Both the position numbers and the translations under genes were made by a program. From the NCBI GenBank assembly GCA_041490445.1, contig JBGPTF010000018.1, positions 10,092 through 74,091 of the forward strand: 64,000 nt of DNA, read 5' to 3'. Shown piece after piece: positions 36,253 through 45,315 of this stretch; position 1 is the stretch's first letter; every line of letters begins with the position of its first letter. This DNA comes from JBGPTF01 sp041490445. Its GTDB lineage: Bacteria > Acidobacteriota > Terriglobia > Acidiferrales > UBA7541. Below the pieces are notes generated by a model. The model worked only from the letters and a program-made list of their open reading frames with translations, searched no databases and had not been told where the DNA came from.

Positions 36253-36885
36253 TGCAGAAGCCTCCCTAGAATGAATACAAAGGCAAGATCGTAATCCGTA
36301 GGGAGCATCAACGTGAAGCGATTTCTTTGCCGGCAGGCCAGTTCGCATTCGCTCAAGAGTCGAGTCGCTGTTTCCCTGCCCGGCGCGGCGGCGCAGCGCA
36401 ATGATCTTCAACATTTCGCTATGAATTTTCTCTCCGGCAGCGGGCCGCGTGCCGGCGGAAATGTTTCGAACAGGATGCCTGTGTCACAGTGAAACTGCCT
36501 GCGGCCCCGCCGAATGATTCTTGAGAGCGCCAGGGCAAAACGCGTCCAGGATGGGCATCGCAACGTTCGTCCTATCAGTGGCTTCCGCGCGGTGAATTCT
36601 GACCGGGGAATAAATGGTTGCAGATGAGAGGGCAGGTGATTTTGGCCGGTAAATTGCACCAACATCCGCGGCACTACGGGTGGCGTGCAGTCGGAGCATC
36701 TCCGTGACGATGCGCAGCACTTGGGAGAATGCAATCTTAAACTCAGCAATCAGCGCTGAAACCCCGGGAACTGATCGTCGTTCTTTTCGCGATCTGCATC
36801 GCCCTGCGGGGCGTCGGCCCCAAGCAACAAGAACTCTGAAGGAGACGAAGGCGATGCAAGCCCGGATCGCCGCCGGATCACACCT
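36253..36885. other. Poorly coding gap between the BNR gene and a small membrane protein
   Basis: 633 bases. Open frames here on either strand have unusual composition and no recognisable start or motif, so I call no gene. Near its end a 27-codon hydrophobic frame without a normal start codon stops at 36839. An AAGGAG at 36839-36844 then serves an 11-residue frame (36854-36889) whose TGA overlaps the ATG of the next gene. Confidence 0.5.
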
Positions 36886-37263
36886 ATGATTTCTGCCGCA
36901 ATCCTCGTGCTTTCGGTAGGGGCCTTGGCGCAGTTCTTCTTTGCGTACTGCCGTTCCCTGCTTGCCACCTATGGCACGGTGGAACTGTCTCCGAAAACCA
37001 AGCAGACTGCAGGAATCTGCGATGAGGTCGCCGCTGGACAATTTCGGCGTCTCTTGGTTCTCGTGAGCGTTTACCCGGATCCCGGTGACGACGCCTTCGA
37101 AATTCGCGCCATCTCCGCCTACTACTCTCTTGTGCGTTTTTTCCGCGCCCTGTTCGGGTTCGTAGCCGAGCCAATCCGCCATTGGGCGGATCGCGAACTA
37201 GCAAGCTGCGCTTATTTCGCCGCGGTATCGCTCGATCGCCGAATCGCCCCCGCGCGCGAATAG
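36886..37263 (+). CDS. Small hypothetical membrane-anchored protein
   Basis: 125 residues. A hydrophobic N-terminus (ISAAILVLSVGALAQFFFAY) would anchor it in the inner membrane with the rest in the cytoplasm. The middle (QTAGICDEVAAGQFRRLLVL) and ISAYYSLVRFFRALF are amphipathic. No ribosome site lies directly before the ATG, but an 11-codon frame with a good site overlaps it (ATGA), so expression may be by coupled translation. I do not recognise the family. Confidence 0.55.
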   Translation: MISAAILVLSVGALAQFFFAYCRSLLATYGTVELSPKTKQTAGICDEVAAGQFRRLLVLVSVYPDPGDDAFEIRAISAYYSLVRFFRALFGFVAEPIRHWADRELASCAYFAAVSLDRRIAPARE

Positions 37264-37357
37264 TTCCTTCGATCTCCGGAACACTAGAAGTCCCGCCGTA
37301 TTTCTTCCGATACTCTTTTACGGACATCGTACCGTTGACCGCGGGCGCGCAGTCAGC

Positions 37358-37765
37358 TCACGAACCGGCCGTTTGATCTGCAGGAAGAATCTCCAGACGG
37401 TCGCCAACGCATGTCCCTGTCTCCGCGATCGTGTGCGGGGGAAGTTCAAGAATGCTTGCCGCGCGCAGCTTGACGGCGGAAATGCGAAAGGGCCGCATGT
37501 TCTCGACGAGATAGACCACTTGATGTTCCCGGTCGAGGAACACCACATCGATAGAGAACATCATTCCCAGCGTGTGCACGCCGTGGGAAGGAACGATCCA
37601 GAGCCCGCGGCCCGGCTGGCACCAGCGTCCGGTCTTCCCCAGTAGGCCGATCAACCGGCTGAAATAGGTATCGGCCAGCGCCGCGTGGGTCGCGAGATGC
37701 CGATGGCGCGTCCGGTTGTAGACGGACACCTGGTGAGCGGCCCTCACAAAAACCGGATCCGGCAT
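37358..37765 (-). CDS. DUF192 family protein at the end of the Tad locus
   Basis: 135 residues. The DUF192 core is clear: ADTYFSRLIGLLGK, then GLWIVPSHGVHTLGMMFSIDVVFLD with the conserved His, Thr and Met-Phe-x-Ile-Asp-Val, and a late ILELPPHTIAETG. Many DUF192 proteins have a signal peptide; this one does not. The family's function is not known. It often lies beside tad genes, and here it ends the minus-strand Tad run, 59 bases after the 32-residue membrane peptide. Confidence 0.85.
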   Translation of the reverse strand: MPDPVFVRAAHQVSVYNRTRHRHLATHAALADTYFSRLIGLLGKTGRWCQPGRGLWIVPSHGVHTLGMMFSIDVVFLDREHQVVYLVENMRPFRISAVKLRAASILELPPHTIAETGTCVGDRLEILPADQTAGS

Positions 37766-37824
37766 CCCCGTTCTTCCTCTGCTCTCCGCCTCCGCGGGGC
37801 TTGGCGACGAGGTTGCGGTTCGCG

Positions 37825-37923
37825 CTACTCCGCTGCTTTCTTCTTGCGGCGCCAGACGATCACCACCAACACGATGATCGCTGCGATTCCTGCGAATACC
37901 CGGACGACCGTGGTCATGTCCAT
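37825..37923 (-). CDS. 32-residue single-span membrane peptide in the Tad locus
   Basis: The minus-strand frame from ATG 37923 to TAG 37825 reads MDMTTVVRVFAGIAAIIV, continues with a Val/Ile stretch, and ends WRRKKKAAE. One helix of about 20 hydrophobic residues followed by a Lys/Arg patch indicates N-out, C-in insertion. AGGAG lies 7 bases before the ATG (37930-37934). It sits between tadC and the DUF192 gene. No family is recognised, but the ribosome site, hydrophobic span and basic tail make a real gene likely. Confidence 0.65.
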   Translation of the reverse strand: MDMTTVVRVFAGIAAIIVLVVIVWRRKKKAAE

Positions 37924-37989
37924 TGTATTGCTCCTCGCCTCCTCGTTTTCTGGAACTGCCCCTCGGGCTGGCCGAAGTTTCTCACAAAC

Positions 37990-38913
37990 CTACCGGTTCA
38001 GGGCGGGAAATACCTGGCGAAACAGGATGATGATTGCCGGCCCCAATAAGACCACGAAGAGCGCCGGAAAAATGAAGAATACGAGTGGTGGGACCATTTT
38101 CACGGTCGCCTTGGCGGCGGTCTCCTCGGCACGTTGCCGCCGCTTCGTCCGCAGATTGTCGGAATGAACGCGCAGCGCCTGTGCCAGGTCGGTGCCGAAC
38201 CGATCGGTCTGGATGAGCATGGCCGTAAGTGATTTCAAGTCGTCCACGCCGGTGCGCGTCGAAAGGGAGTGCAGCGCATCTTCGCGGGCCTTCCCCATCT
38301 GCATTTCGAAATTCACGACTTGAAATTCCTCGCTCAATTCGGGGTGCACAAGGCGGAGTTCCTGCGAAACCCGATTGAGCGATTGGTCCAGCCCCAGCCC
38401 CGCTTCGACGCAGACGACGAGAAGATCCAGCGCGTCGGGCAGCGACCGCAGCAAGCGGCGCTTCCTGGCGCGGACACGCCACGTCAGCCAGAATTCGGGC
38501 ACCAGATAGCCCGCCACCAGAGCCAGACTGAACAGGAAGAATGGATTATGCCGGTACAGGCCCGAAAAATAGACAGCGGCAAGCAGGGCAACGGGCACGA
38601 GCAGCTTGATCCCCCGCAGAATCATCACGGCTTCGGGGCTGTGGATGCCCGCACGGATCATCAGTTGATTCGCCTGGCCGAGCTCCTTGGGTGAGGAGGG
38701 CACCATTTTCCCCAGACTCTTCAGGGCGCGCTCCGCGAACGCCTTCTGTTTCTCGAGGAAGGTCGCTTCGTTCGCTTGCTCCCTGCCGTGCCAGAGACGG
38801 CCGAGCCGCCCTCTCGCCCGCCCCATCGAGCCGGAGATGGCGGCCAGCACGATCGTTGCGATCAAAAGGATCGCGGCGAAGGTGATGATCGCAGCGAACA
38901 GGGCGCCAGTCAT
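37990..38913 (-). CDS. tadC: Tad pilus inner-membrane platform protein TadC
   Basis: 307 residues of the GspF/T2SSF fold. Membrane helices lie near 5-28, about 110-145 (two) and at the C-terminus (VPPLVFFIFPALFVVLLGPAII). The conserved cytoplasmic segment is LPDALDLLVVCVEAGLGLDQ and later LIQTDRFGTDLAQALRVHS. With TadB it forms the platform on which the CpaF motor acts. GGAGGAAAC precedes the ATG at 38913, 18 bases after tadB. Confidence 0.93.
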   Translation of the reverse strand: MTGALFAAIITFAAILLIATIVLAAISGSMGRARGRLGRLWHGREQANEATFLEKQKAFAERALKSLGKMVPSSPKELGQANQLMIRAGIHSPEAVMILRGIKLLVPVALLAAVYFSGLYRHNPFFLFSLALVAGYLVPEFWLTWRVRARKRRLLRSLPDALDLLVVCVEAGLGLDQSLNRVSQELRLVHPELSEEFQVVNFEMQMGKAREDALHSLSTRTGVDDLKSLTAMLIQTDRFGTDLAQALRVHSDNLRTKRRQRAEETAAKATVKMVPPLVFFIFPALFVVLLGPAIIILFRQVFPALNR

Positions 38914-38931
38914 TGTTTCCTCCTCCGCAAG

Positions 38932-39897
38932 TCAGACGTCAATTTTTACGACCCTCCACATGATGAGGGAGCCGATAATCTGCAAACAGGCCGCGCCGAC
39001 GAGCATGTAGGTGCCCCAGGGATCGCTGAACAGGAGATTGACGTAATCGGGATTCGCGAACTTCATGAAAACGAGCAGGCCGGGGGGCATGCCGATCAAG
39101 ATGATGGCCGTTAACCGGCCCTGCGCCGTCCGCACCCGCAGCTCTCCCATGATCTTGAACCGTTCGCGAATCACATGAGCCAGGTTGTTCAGGATTTCCG
39201 CCAGATTGCCTCCGGTTTCCTTTTGAATCAGCAGCGCGCTGACGAAGAACCGCACGTCCACCAGCGGCACGCGCTCGGCCAGATTCCAGAGAGCATCGCG
39301 CAGTGGCAGGCCAAAGTTGTGCTCCTCGAAGGTCGTTCGAAATTCCCCCGCGATCGGTTGCGGCATTTCGTTCGCAATCATCTCCATCCCCGTGGTGAAG
39401 GCATGGCCGGCGCGAACGGCGCGGACTAGCAAATCAATGACCTCGGGGAAGGATTTTTCGAATGCGTACAGGCGCCGCCGGCGCCGGACGATCGCCAAGA
39501 GCAGAGGGAACAAACCGCAGAGTATGCCGACGGCAAGCGCAAGCAAGGCGAACGGCAGTAACAGGGACGCCACGACGTAGGCCGCCATCCCGGTCACGCA
39601 ACAGATCAGGACGAGTTTGCCCGGCCGGATGTGCCAACCGGCCTGGGTGAGATAGGTTTGCAGGCGTTTGCTCCACGACCAGCGCTGCAACATCCGATTG
39701 AACCGGGGCAAGCCGCTCATCGCCTCGTCCCGGGCTAGCCGGAATTTCTCCACCGGACTCTTCGAGCGGTCGGCGGGCGACACCGTCGCGAGCCGGCTAG
39801 CAATATCCACCTGGCCGCGGCCCGCCAGCGCCAGGCCCACGCCGCCGACGAGCATCACGACCGCAAGAAACGTCAAAGCCACCCAAACAAGAGCCAT
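38932..39897 (-). CDS. tadB: Tad pilus inner-membrane platform protein TadB
   Basis: 321 residues from the ATG at 39897 (GGGAGG upstream); a longer frame runs into cpaF and is rejected. N-terminal helix VWVALTFLAVVMLVGGVGLAL, a pair of helices near 110-150, the T2SSF segment FPEVIDLLVRAVRAGHAFTT and ALLIQKETGGNLAEILNNLA, and two C-terminal helices. It pairs with TadC. It starts only two bases after the cpaF stop codon. Confidence 0.93.
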   Translation of the reverse strand: MALVWVALTFLAVVMLVGGVGLALAGRGQVDIASRLATVSPADRSKSPVEKFRLARDEAMSGLPRFNRMLQRWSWSKRLQTYLTQAGWHIRPGKLVLICCVTGMAAYVVASLLLPFALLALAVGILCGLFPLLLAIVRRRRRLYAFEKSFPEVIDLLVRAVRAGHAFTTGMEMIANEMPQPIAGEFRTTFEEHNFGLPLRDALWNLAERVPLVDVRFFVSALLIQKETGGNLAEILNNLAHVIRERFKIMGELRVRTAQGRLTAIILIGMPPGLLVFMKFANPDYVNLLFSDPWGTYMLVGAACLQIIGSLIMWRVVKIDV

Positions 39898-39899
39898 CG

Positions 39900-41204
39900 T
39901 CAATGCCTCCCTGAATGGACGGAGGTGCGCTCGAAGACTGTGTTGGGGATCTGAATGCCCGCTTCCAGCAGCCGTTCGCAAAACTTTGGCCGGATCCCGC
40001 AGGCCGAAAACTCACCGAGCACCTCTCCCTTTTCTCCTACGCCTCGTTTTTGGAAGGTGAAGATTTCCTGCATGGAGATGATGTCTCCCTCCATCCCGGT
40101 CACTTCGGCGAAGGAGATCACTTTGCGGGTGCCGTCGCTCATGCGAGCCACCTGAAGGACAACATCCAGTGCGGAACAGATTTGGCGGCGCACCGCGCGC
40201 TCGGGGAGTCCCAGGCTGGCCATGGCGACCATCGTCTCGAGGCGGGCGAGCGCGTCGCGCGGGGAGTTCGCGTGAATCGTCGTGAGCGAACCGTCGTGGC
40301 CCGTGTTCATCGCTTGCAGCATGTCGAGCGCCTCTTCCCCGCGCACCTCGCCGATGACGATGCGGTCCGGCCGCATCCGCAGCGCATTGATCAGAAGCTG
40401 CCGCTGGCGAACAGCGCCTTTGCCTTCGATATTCGCGGGGCGGGTTTCGAGACGCACCACGTGCGCCTGCCGCAGCTTCAATTCGGCGGCATCCTCGATC
40501 GTGACGATGCGCTCCTTGTCGGAAATGTACGAGGAGAGGACGTTCAGCAAGGTTGTCTTGCCGGCCCCGGTGCCGCCCGAAACCAGCATGTTCAGCCGGG
40601 CCCGCACGCACACTCCCAGGAGATCGAGCATGGGCTTGGTCAGGCTATGGTTTTTCACCAGGTCTTCGTCCTGCAGCCGTTCGTGGCCGAAACGGCGAAT
40701 CGAAAGGCAGGGCCCGTCTATCGCCAGCGGCGAGATGACCGCGTTCACGCGCGAGCCGTCGGCCAGCCGGGCATCCACCATCGGCGAGGACTCGTCCACG
40801 CGCCGGCCCACGGCCGCAACGATCCGGTCGATGATCAGCATCAGGTGCGCTTCATCGCGAAATTGAACCGGCGTGAGCTCGAGCAAGCCATTTCGCTCGA
40901 CGTACACACTCTTGTGGGAGTTGACCAGGATGTCCGAAACCGTGGGATCCTGCAGCAGCGGCTCCAGCGGGCCGAGTCCGAACACCTCGTCGAGCACTTC
41001 CTGCGAGAGCCGTTCGCGCTCGAGAAACGTAACGGGGGTGGCCTCGCTGGCCAGCAGGCCCTCGATCACTTGCGAGAGCTCCACGCGCACCGCGTCGCGA
41101 TCCAACTTGGCCAGCCGGTCGAGGTTCACCTTCTGGATCAGCTTTCGATGGATCGCCGCCTTCAGCGTGCCGTAGTCCGGTCGAGTTGTGGCCGTGGGTG
41201 CCAT
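39900..41204 (-). CDS. cpaF: Tad pilus motor ATPase CpaF/TadA
   Basis: 434-residue secretion ATPase of the VirB11/PulE type. N-terminal helical domain, then DILVNSHKSVYVERNGLLEL, Walker A VSGGTGAGKTTLLNVL at about 218-233, Asp box IVTIEDAAELKL, Walker B RPDRIVIGEVRGEEALDML and His box GSLTTIHANSPRDAL. It powers both extension and retraction of Flp pili from the cytoplasmic face. Full length, with all catalytic motifs intact. Confidence 0.96.
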   Translation of the reverse strand: MAPTATTRPDYGTLKAAIHRKLIQKVNLDRLAKLDRDAVRVELSQVIEGLLASEATPVTFLERERLSQEVLDEVFGLGPLEPLLQDPTVSDILVNSHKSVYVERNGLLELTPVQFRDEAHLMLIIDRIVAAVGRRVDESSPMVDARLADGSRVNAVISPLAIDGPCLSIRRFGHERLQDEDLVKNHSLTKPMLDLLGVCVRARLNMLVSGGTGAGKTTLLNVLSSYISDKERIVTIEDAAELKLRQAHVVRLETRPANIEGKGAVRQRQLLINALRMRPDRIVIGEVRGEEALDMLQAMNTGHDGSLTTIHANSPRDALARLETMVAMASLGLPERAVRRQICSALDVVLQVARMSDGTRKVISFAEVTGMEGDIISMQEIFTFQKRGVGEKGEVLGEFSACGIRPKFCERLLEAGIQIPNTVFERTSVHSGRH

Positions 41205-41218
41205 GCGTCCGGCTGTTT

Positions 41219-42391
41219 TCAGCGTGAGAAGAGACTGCTGAGCGCGCCGCGCTTTTCGGCAGCGGCGACCGCGATGCCGGTCAGGTTTCCGGCGAGCTGG
41301 CGAAGCTTTCCGCCCAGCGGGTTGCTGCTATCGCTGGTGAGCGGCATACCCAGATTCGCCGAATTGCTGGCCTGGCGGAAATCGTTGGGAAGGCGCGCGT
41401 AAATCGGGCGCTTCAGCGTTTTCTCGAACTTCTGCAGGGCCTCTTCATCTCCGCGGTGCCAGCGATTGATCACGATCCGGACGCGGTCCTTCTCCAGGCC
41501 GATTTCCGTCGCGGCCGCGAGGTGGCGTTCGAGGCTCCACAGCGAGGGCACGTTTGTCTCCGCCACGAGCAAAGTGCTCTGTGCCATTCGGAGCAAACTG
41601 CTCCATTCAGCGAGATTGGCCACGCCTGCGTCGATCAGCAGATAGTCGGCGCAGCCGTGCGCCACGTTCACCACGCGGGCGAGCGCTTCGAGCGTCACGT
41701 GCTCGGCGTCCTGCGGCCGCTGCATTCCCGCCAGCACCTGCACACCGGATTTGTGCGGCGAGAACAGGCCCCCTAGAAAATGGGCGTCTAGCCGCTCGAT
41801 ATTCTCGAGCGCATCCCGCAGGGTGAACCGCGGCTTGAGGTCGAACAGCAGCGCGGATTGGCCGAGCGGCCTCGCGAGATCGAGCAGCGCCACTTTCTTG
41901 TTCGTCACCTGGCACATCTGTACGGCAAGATTCACAGTCACCGTGCTCGTCCCCACACCGCCCTTCGCGCCGGCGATGACGATCAGCTTGCTTGTCGCGT
42001 TCCCGTTGCCCGTGGCCGCCTGCTCTTGGACAAATCGCGCGAGTGTGTCGGCGAGCGCCACCGGGTCGATGGGCTTCGGGAAAAACTCCTGGACGCCGGA
42101 GCGCATTGCTCGCAGGAGAATCTCGGGGCCCGGCTCGTCGAGCGAGGCGCAGGCGATAATTCGAACGCTCGGGCGGATTTGCCGAAGGCGTGCCGCGAGA
42201 TCAAAAAACGGCTCCTTGTCCTCTCCCAGGTCCAGCAGAACGACATCGGGAACAGCTTCCGCGGAGATCTGATTGTCGAGCACGGAGGGGGTCCACTCAC
42301 GGATCACGCTCACATAGCCGCTTTGTTGGAGGGTGGCGCGCAGGAGTTTGTCGCCACCGGCGTCGCTGCTCACCACCACCGTCGTCAACAT
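41219..42391 (-). CDS. cpaE: Tad pilus localisation ATPase CpaE/TadZ
   Basis: 390 residues from the ATG at 42391, for which GGGAG lies upstream; a GTG at 42406 would sit on that site. The N-terminal receiver-like domain (about 1-120, PDVVLLDLGEDKEPFF) is followed by a MinD/ParA ATPase with the deviant Walker A GAKGGVGTSTVTVNLA at about 141-156. LLDLARPLGQS replaces the usual LLDLD switch. It positions the Tad machine in the cell. It lies 15 bases from cpaF. Confidence 0.92.
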   Translation of the reverse strand: MLTTVVVSSDAGGDKLLRATLQQSGYVSVIREWTPSVLDNQISAEAVPDVVLLDLGEDKEPFFDLAARLRQIRPSVRIIACASLDEPGPEILLRAMRSGVQEFFPKPIDPVALADTLARFVQEQAATGNGNATSKLIVIAGAKGGVGTSTVTVNLAVQMCQVTNKKVALLDLARPLGQSALLFDLKPRFTLRDALENIERLDAHFLGGLFSPHKSGVQVLAGMQRPQDAEHVTLEALARVVNVAHGCADYLLIDAGVANLAEWSSLLRMAQSTLLVAETNVPSLWSLERHLAAATEIGLEKDRVRIVINRWHRGDEEALQKFEKTLKRPIYARLPNDFRQASNSANLGMPLTSDSSNPLGGKLRQLAGNLTGIAVAAAEKRGALSSLFSR

Positions 42392-42448
42392 GCCCGGCTC
42401 TCCCACTCCCTTCGGGGTGCTTTCGGTTCCGGCGTTACCGGCCCGCCG

Positions 42449-43918
42449 CTACTTGGGCGGAGCAGGCTGGTTGCCTTTGGCCGGAGCGGCGGGCGGCAGG
42501 AATGGCTTCGGGAATTGCGGCCCGGCAGGCGCCTGCCCCGCCTCGTACGGCTTCACCCGATGCGGCGTGACGAGAATCAGCAGTTCCGTCTTGGTCTTGT
42601 TGAGCGACCGGCTCCGGAAGAGCTGGCCCAGCAGCGGAATATCGCCGAGGACCGGAATCTTGCTCATCAGTTGGGTGACGCGGTCGTCCACGAGGCCCGC
42701 GATGGCGAAGCTCTGCCCGTCCGCCAATTCCACTTCCGCTTCCACGCGGCGCGTCGAGATGGCCGGAATCACGAACCCGGAGAGCGTCAGCGCATTCGAG
42801 AAATCGAGAGCGCTCACTTCGGGGCGCACCTTCAGGTGAATCGCCCCTTCTTCCGTTACTTCCGGAGTGAAGCTCAACTTCACGCCGAATTCCTTGAATT
42901 GAATTGTTACCGTGGGCACGGTGCCCGCCCCGCCACCCTGCACCACCGGAAACGGAAATTCCCCGCCCGCCAGAAAGTTGGCTTCTTTGCCCGACTGCGT
43001 CAGCAAGTTGGGCTCGGCCAGGATTTGCAGCAGGTTCTTCTGTTGCAGCGCCCGGATGGTGGCGCCGAGGTTGATGTCGGGGCGGAACACAAACACGTTC
43101 AGCAGGTCGCTGAGCGTGAGGTTGGACCCTGTCAGATTGCCGGACGCATCGGTGGTCAGCGTCTGCGACTGCACCGGTCCGAATTGCTGCGTGCCGGTGA
43201 CGGCCAGGGTGCGCGTCGTGCTCCCGGGCAGGCTGATGACGTTGATGCCGAGCTGGCTCAACGCGGTGCGATCCACTTCCGCGAACTTCACTTCCAGCAG
43301 CACTTCTCCCGGCTTTGCCGGCGCCGGTGTCTCCAGCAGGCTCGCCACTTTCGGCGTAACCGAGGAGACGACCTGGAGAATCTTCTCCGCCACTGCTTTC
43401 GAGGAAACATGGCCGGAGAGGACGACCAGGTCTTTCACCGCTTCGACTCGAACGTCCTGCTGCGGAAACGCTTCATGGATTTTCTGGCTCAGCCCGAGGA
43501 TGTCCAGATCCACCAAGAGTTCGAACGTCTCGCTCTGCTCGGCTTCGTTCCACAGGACCAGTGAGACGCCTCCGGCTTGTTTTCCCGTCACGAGAATCTG
43601 CGTGGGATTGATCACCAGGGCGTCGGCAATCGCCGGATCGGCAATCGAGACGCGCTTGATGCGATTCGGAGTGCTGATGACCAGCGACCGGCCAACAAGA
43701 AGATGCAGCCGTTCGCCGGACTCGGGCTCTTGCGCAGGTGTGCGCGTTTCCGCTTGCGATTTGGCGGCCGCCGGTTCTCTTGCCGGAATCGTTTGCGGCG
43801 TTTGCGTTGCGCTCGCTGCGGCAGCCGCAAGCACAACGCCAGCCACAATCATGAAACACAGGAATGCGCCCGCCGGAATCCTGCGCCGGACGCGCCACTC
43901 GTCCTTCCTCCGCTTCAT
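42449..43918 (-). CDS. cpaC: Tad pilus secretin CpaC/RcpA
   Basis: 489 residues from the ATG at 43918; an open frame continues far upstream but covers cpaB and cpaA in another frame, so it is rejected. A signal peptide (FLCFMIVAGVVLAAAAASA) precedes a Pro/Ala linker, an N-terminal secretin domain (LHLLVGRSLVISTPNRIKRV), a BON domain (VEAVKDLVVLSGHVSSKAVA) and the pore domain with VELADGQSFAIAGLVDD and IPVLGDIPLLGQLFRS. It forms the outer-membrane channel. The Shine-Dalgarno sequence is weak, so coupling to cpaB, 11 bases upstream, is likely. Confidence 0.93.
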   Translation of the reverse strand: MKRRKDEWRVRRRIPAGAFLCFMIVAGVVLAAAAASATQTPQTIPAREPAAAKSQAETRTPAQEPESGERLHLLVGRSLVISTPNRIKRVSIADPAIADALVINPTQILVTGKQAGGVSLVLWNEAEQSETFELLVDLDILGLSQKIHEAFPQQDVRVEAVKDLVVLSGHVSSKAVAEKILQVVSSVTPKVASLLETPAPAKPGEVLLEVKFAEVDRTALSQLGINVISLPGSTTRTLAVTGTQQFGPVQSQTLTTDASGNLTGSNLTLSDLLNVFVFRPDINLGATIRALQQKNLLQILAEPNLLTQSGKEANFLAGGEFPFPVVQGGGAGTVPTVTIQFKEFGVKLSFTPEVTEEGAIHLKVRPEVSALDFSNALTLSGFVIPAISTRRVEAEVELADGQSFAIAGLVDDRVTQLMSKIPVLGDIPLLGQLFRSRSLNKTKTELLILVTPHRVKPYEAGQAPAGPQFPKPFLPPAAPAKGNQPAPPK

Positions 43919-43929
43919 TTGTTCTTTTC

Positions 43930-44763
43930 TCACGGCTTCGGAAAGCTCGCCACTTCCCGCTTTCCCCCTCGGATCACTTCGATCGTGTATGCCGCGGGCG
44001 CCGCCGCTGGAGATGGCATCGTTCTTCGCGCAGGTGATTTGATCGCCGCCCGCGCTCCACCGAACAGCGCCGCTTCGGTGGCGGACACGGGCTCGACCGT
44101 TCCAAGATCCACAGCGTTGCGCAGCGCAAGTTGAATCCGCCCCTGCGCGCTCGCCAGCGCAAGCTCGTTCGCTTCCGCCGGCGTCACCAGCAGCGTAATG
44201 ACGGGCACGGTCTGTGGCTTCCCCTGATCGTCCTGTTCGATTTTCTGGCCGGCCGCCAGCACGCGAATGTTTTCGAGGAACGTGCGCGTCACTCTCCCGG
44301 TCGAGCCTTCCGCGGCCCCGGTGACCAGTACATCCACAACCGTTCCCGGTTGAACGAAGCCGGCCACGCCGATCACGTCGTTCACGGCCACCGAAACGGC
44401 CCGCATGCCTTTCGGAATCACCGCAGGCAAACCGGCACCCGACCCTTGTGGCGCCAGCTTCGAATCCAGAATCATCTCGTTTTCTTCGACGGATGTAATC
44501 AGCGTGCGATCGAGGCACGTTTTGACATCCGTGAACATGCCGGTAATTGGAACGTTCGCCGGCCACGCGACAGACTTCAAGTCGGCCGGTCCCAGCCGGG
44601 TTCCCAGCGAAAGCCGAGACGCTGCGACAACCACCTGTTTTGTGGTCACATGGGTCTGCTGCATCGCTGCGGCTCGCGAAAGCTGCCGATAGACGTATCC
44701 CCCGACAAGCAAGCCCAGCGCAACCGCAACGCCGAGAATGAGGACCACCCGGCTGCGATTCAT
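43930..44763 (-). CDS. cpaB: Tad pilus assembly protein CpaB/RcpC
   Basis: 277 residues. An N-terminal anchor or uncleaved signal (VVLILGVAVALGLLVGGYVY), then an SAF domain (VVVAASRLSLGTRLGPADLK, about 45-110) and the RcpC domain (IPKGMRAVSVAVNDVIGVAG, VDVLVTG). It is periplasmic and helps the secretin. The last 60 residues are a proline-rich extension. GAGGGGG precedes the ATG at 44763, 21 bases after the prepilin peptidase. Confidence 0.92.
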   Translation of the reverse strand: MNRSRVVLILGVAVALGLLVGGYVYRQLSRAAAMQQTHVTTKQVVVAASRLSLGTRLGPADLKSVAWPANVPITGMFTDVKTCLDRTLITSVEENEMILDSKLAPQGSGAGLPAVIPKGMRAVSVAVNDVIGVAGFVQPGTVVDVLVTGAAEGSTGRVTRTFLENIRVLAAGQKIEQDDQGKPQTVPVITLLVTPAEANELALASAQGRIQLALRNAVDLGTVEPVSATEAALFGGARAAIKSPARRTMPSPAAAPAAYTIEVIRGGKREVASFPKP

Positions 44764-44784
44764 TTCCCCCTCCTCGTGGAATCT

Positions 44785-45315
44785 TTATCGGCCGGCCAAC
44801 GCGAGGCCGTAACAAAGTACTGTCGCCATCGCGGCCGCCGCTCCGAACGGCACGCTGGATGCTGCCGGGTTTTCCAGGCTGATCTCCGGATTTGGCTGCA
44901 AGCCGAAAAAGAAGAAGCCTCGCAAGAGTTCCCACAAATTCTCCAAGGTGGACTTCACTCGCCGCTGCCGGATTATCAGAAAAATTGCCAGCGCGCCCGC
45001 CAGGAACAGACTGGCCAACAAGACGAGCAACACGCGCCCCCACCCAAGGATCGCCCCCAGCGCGCCCATCAGTTTCCAATCGCCGGCGCCGAGCCCGCGG
45101 AGCAGTACGACGGGCAGAAGAAGCCCGAGCATCATTCCCGCACCGGAAAAAGCGGCAAACGTGCCGCTCCAGCCTTGCCCAATCGTGAAAACGGAGATTC
45201 CGAGGAGAAACCCGGAGACCGTTAGCGTGTTTGAAATTTTCCTTGAACGCAGATCGGACCATCCGGCCGTCAAGGCAACCGCCCCAGCCGCGATCCACTG
45301 GACTTGCTCGAGAAT
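44785..45315 (-). CDS. cpaA: A24 prepilin peptidase CpaA/TadV, probable ATT start
   Basis: Inner-membrane aspartic peptidase that trims Flp and TadE-type prepilins. The catalytic Asp motifs are GWSDLRSRKIS and GAGDWKLMGAL, with five to six helices and no N-methyltransferase domain, as in TadV. No ATG or GTG lies upstream in frame. A TTG at 45273 would remove the first helix. An ATT at 45315 has AGGAGG five bases upstream and restores a helix (VQWIAAGAVALTAG) before the first Asp, giving 176 residues. I therefore place the start there, as an inference. Confidence 0.8.
   Translation of the reverse strand: MLEQVQWIAAGAVALTAGWSDLRSRKISNTLTVSGFLLGISVFTIGQGWSGTFAAFSGAGMMLGLLLPVVLLRGLGAGDWKLMGALGAILGWGRVLLVLLASLFLAGALAIFLIIRQRRVKSTLENLWELLRGFFFFGLQPNPEISLENPAASSVPFGAAAAMATVLCYGLALAGR

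Noticed and set aside
36484..37182. A 232-residue frame on the minus strand
   Set aside because: Its composition looks random and it overlaps the small membrane protein on the plus strand, which has a better helix and context.
42449..45298. A 949-residue frame that would extend CpaC upstream
   Set aside because: The extension covers cpaB and cpaA in other frames, both of which have clear domains. The true CpaC start with signal peptide is at 43918.
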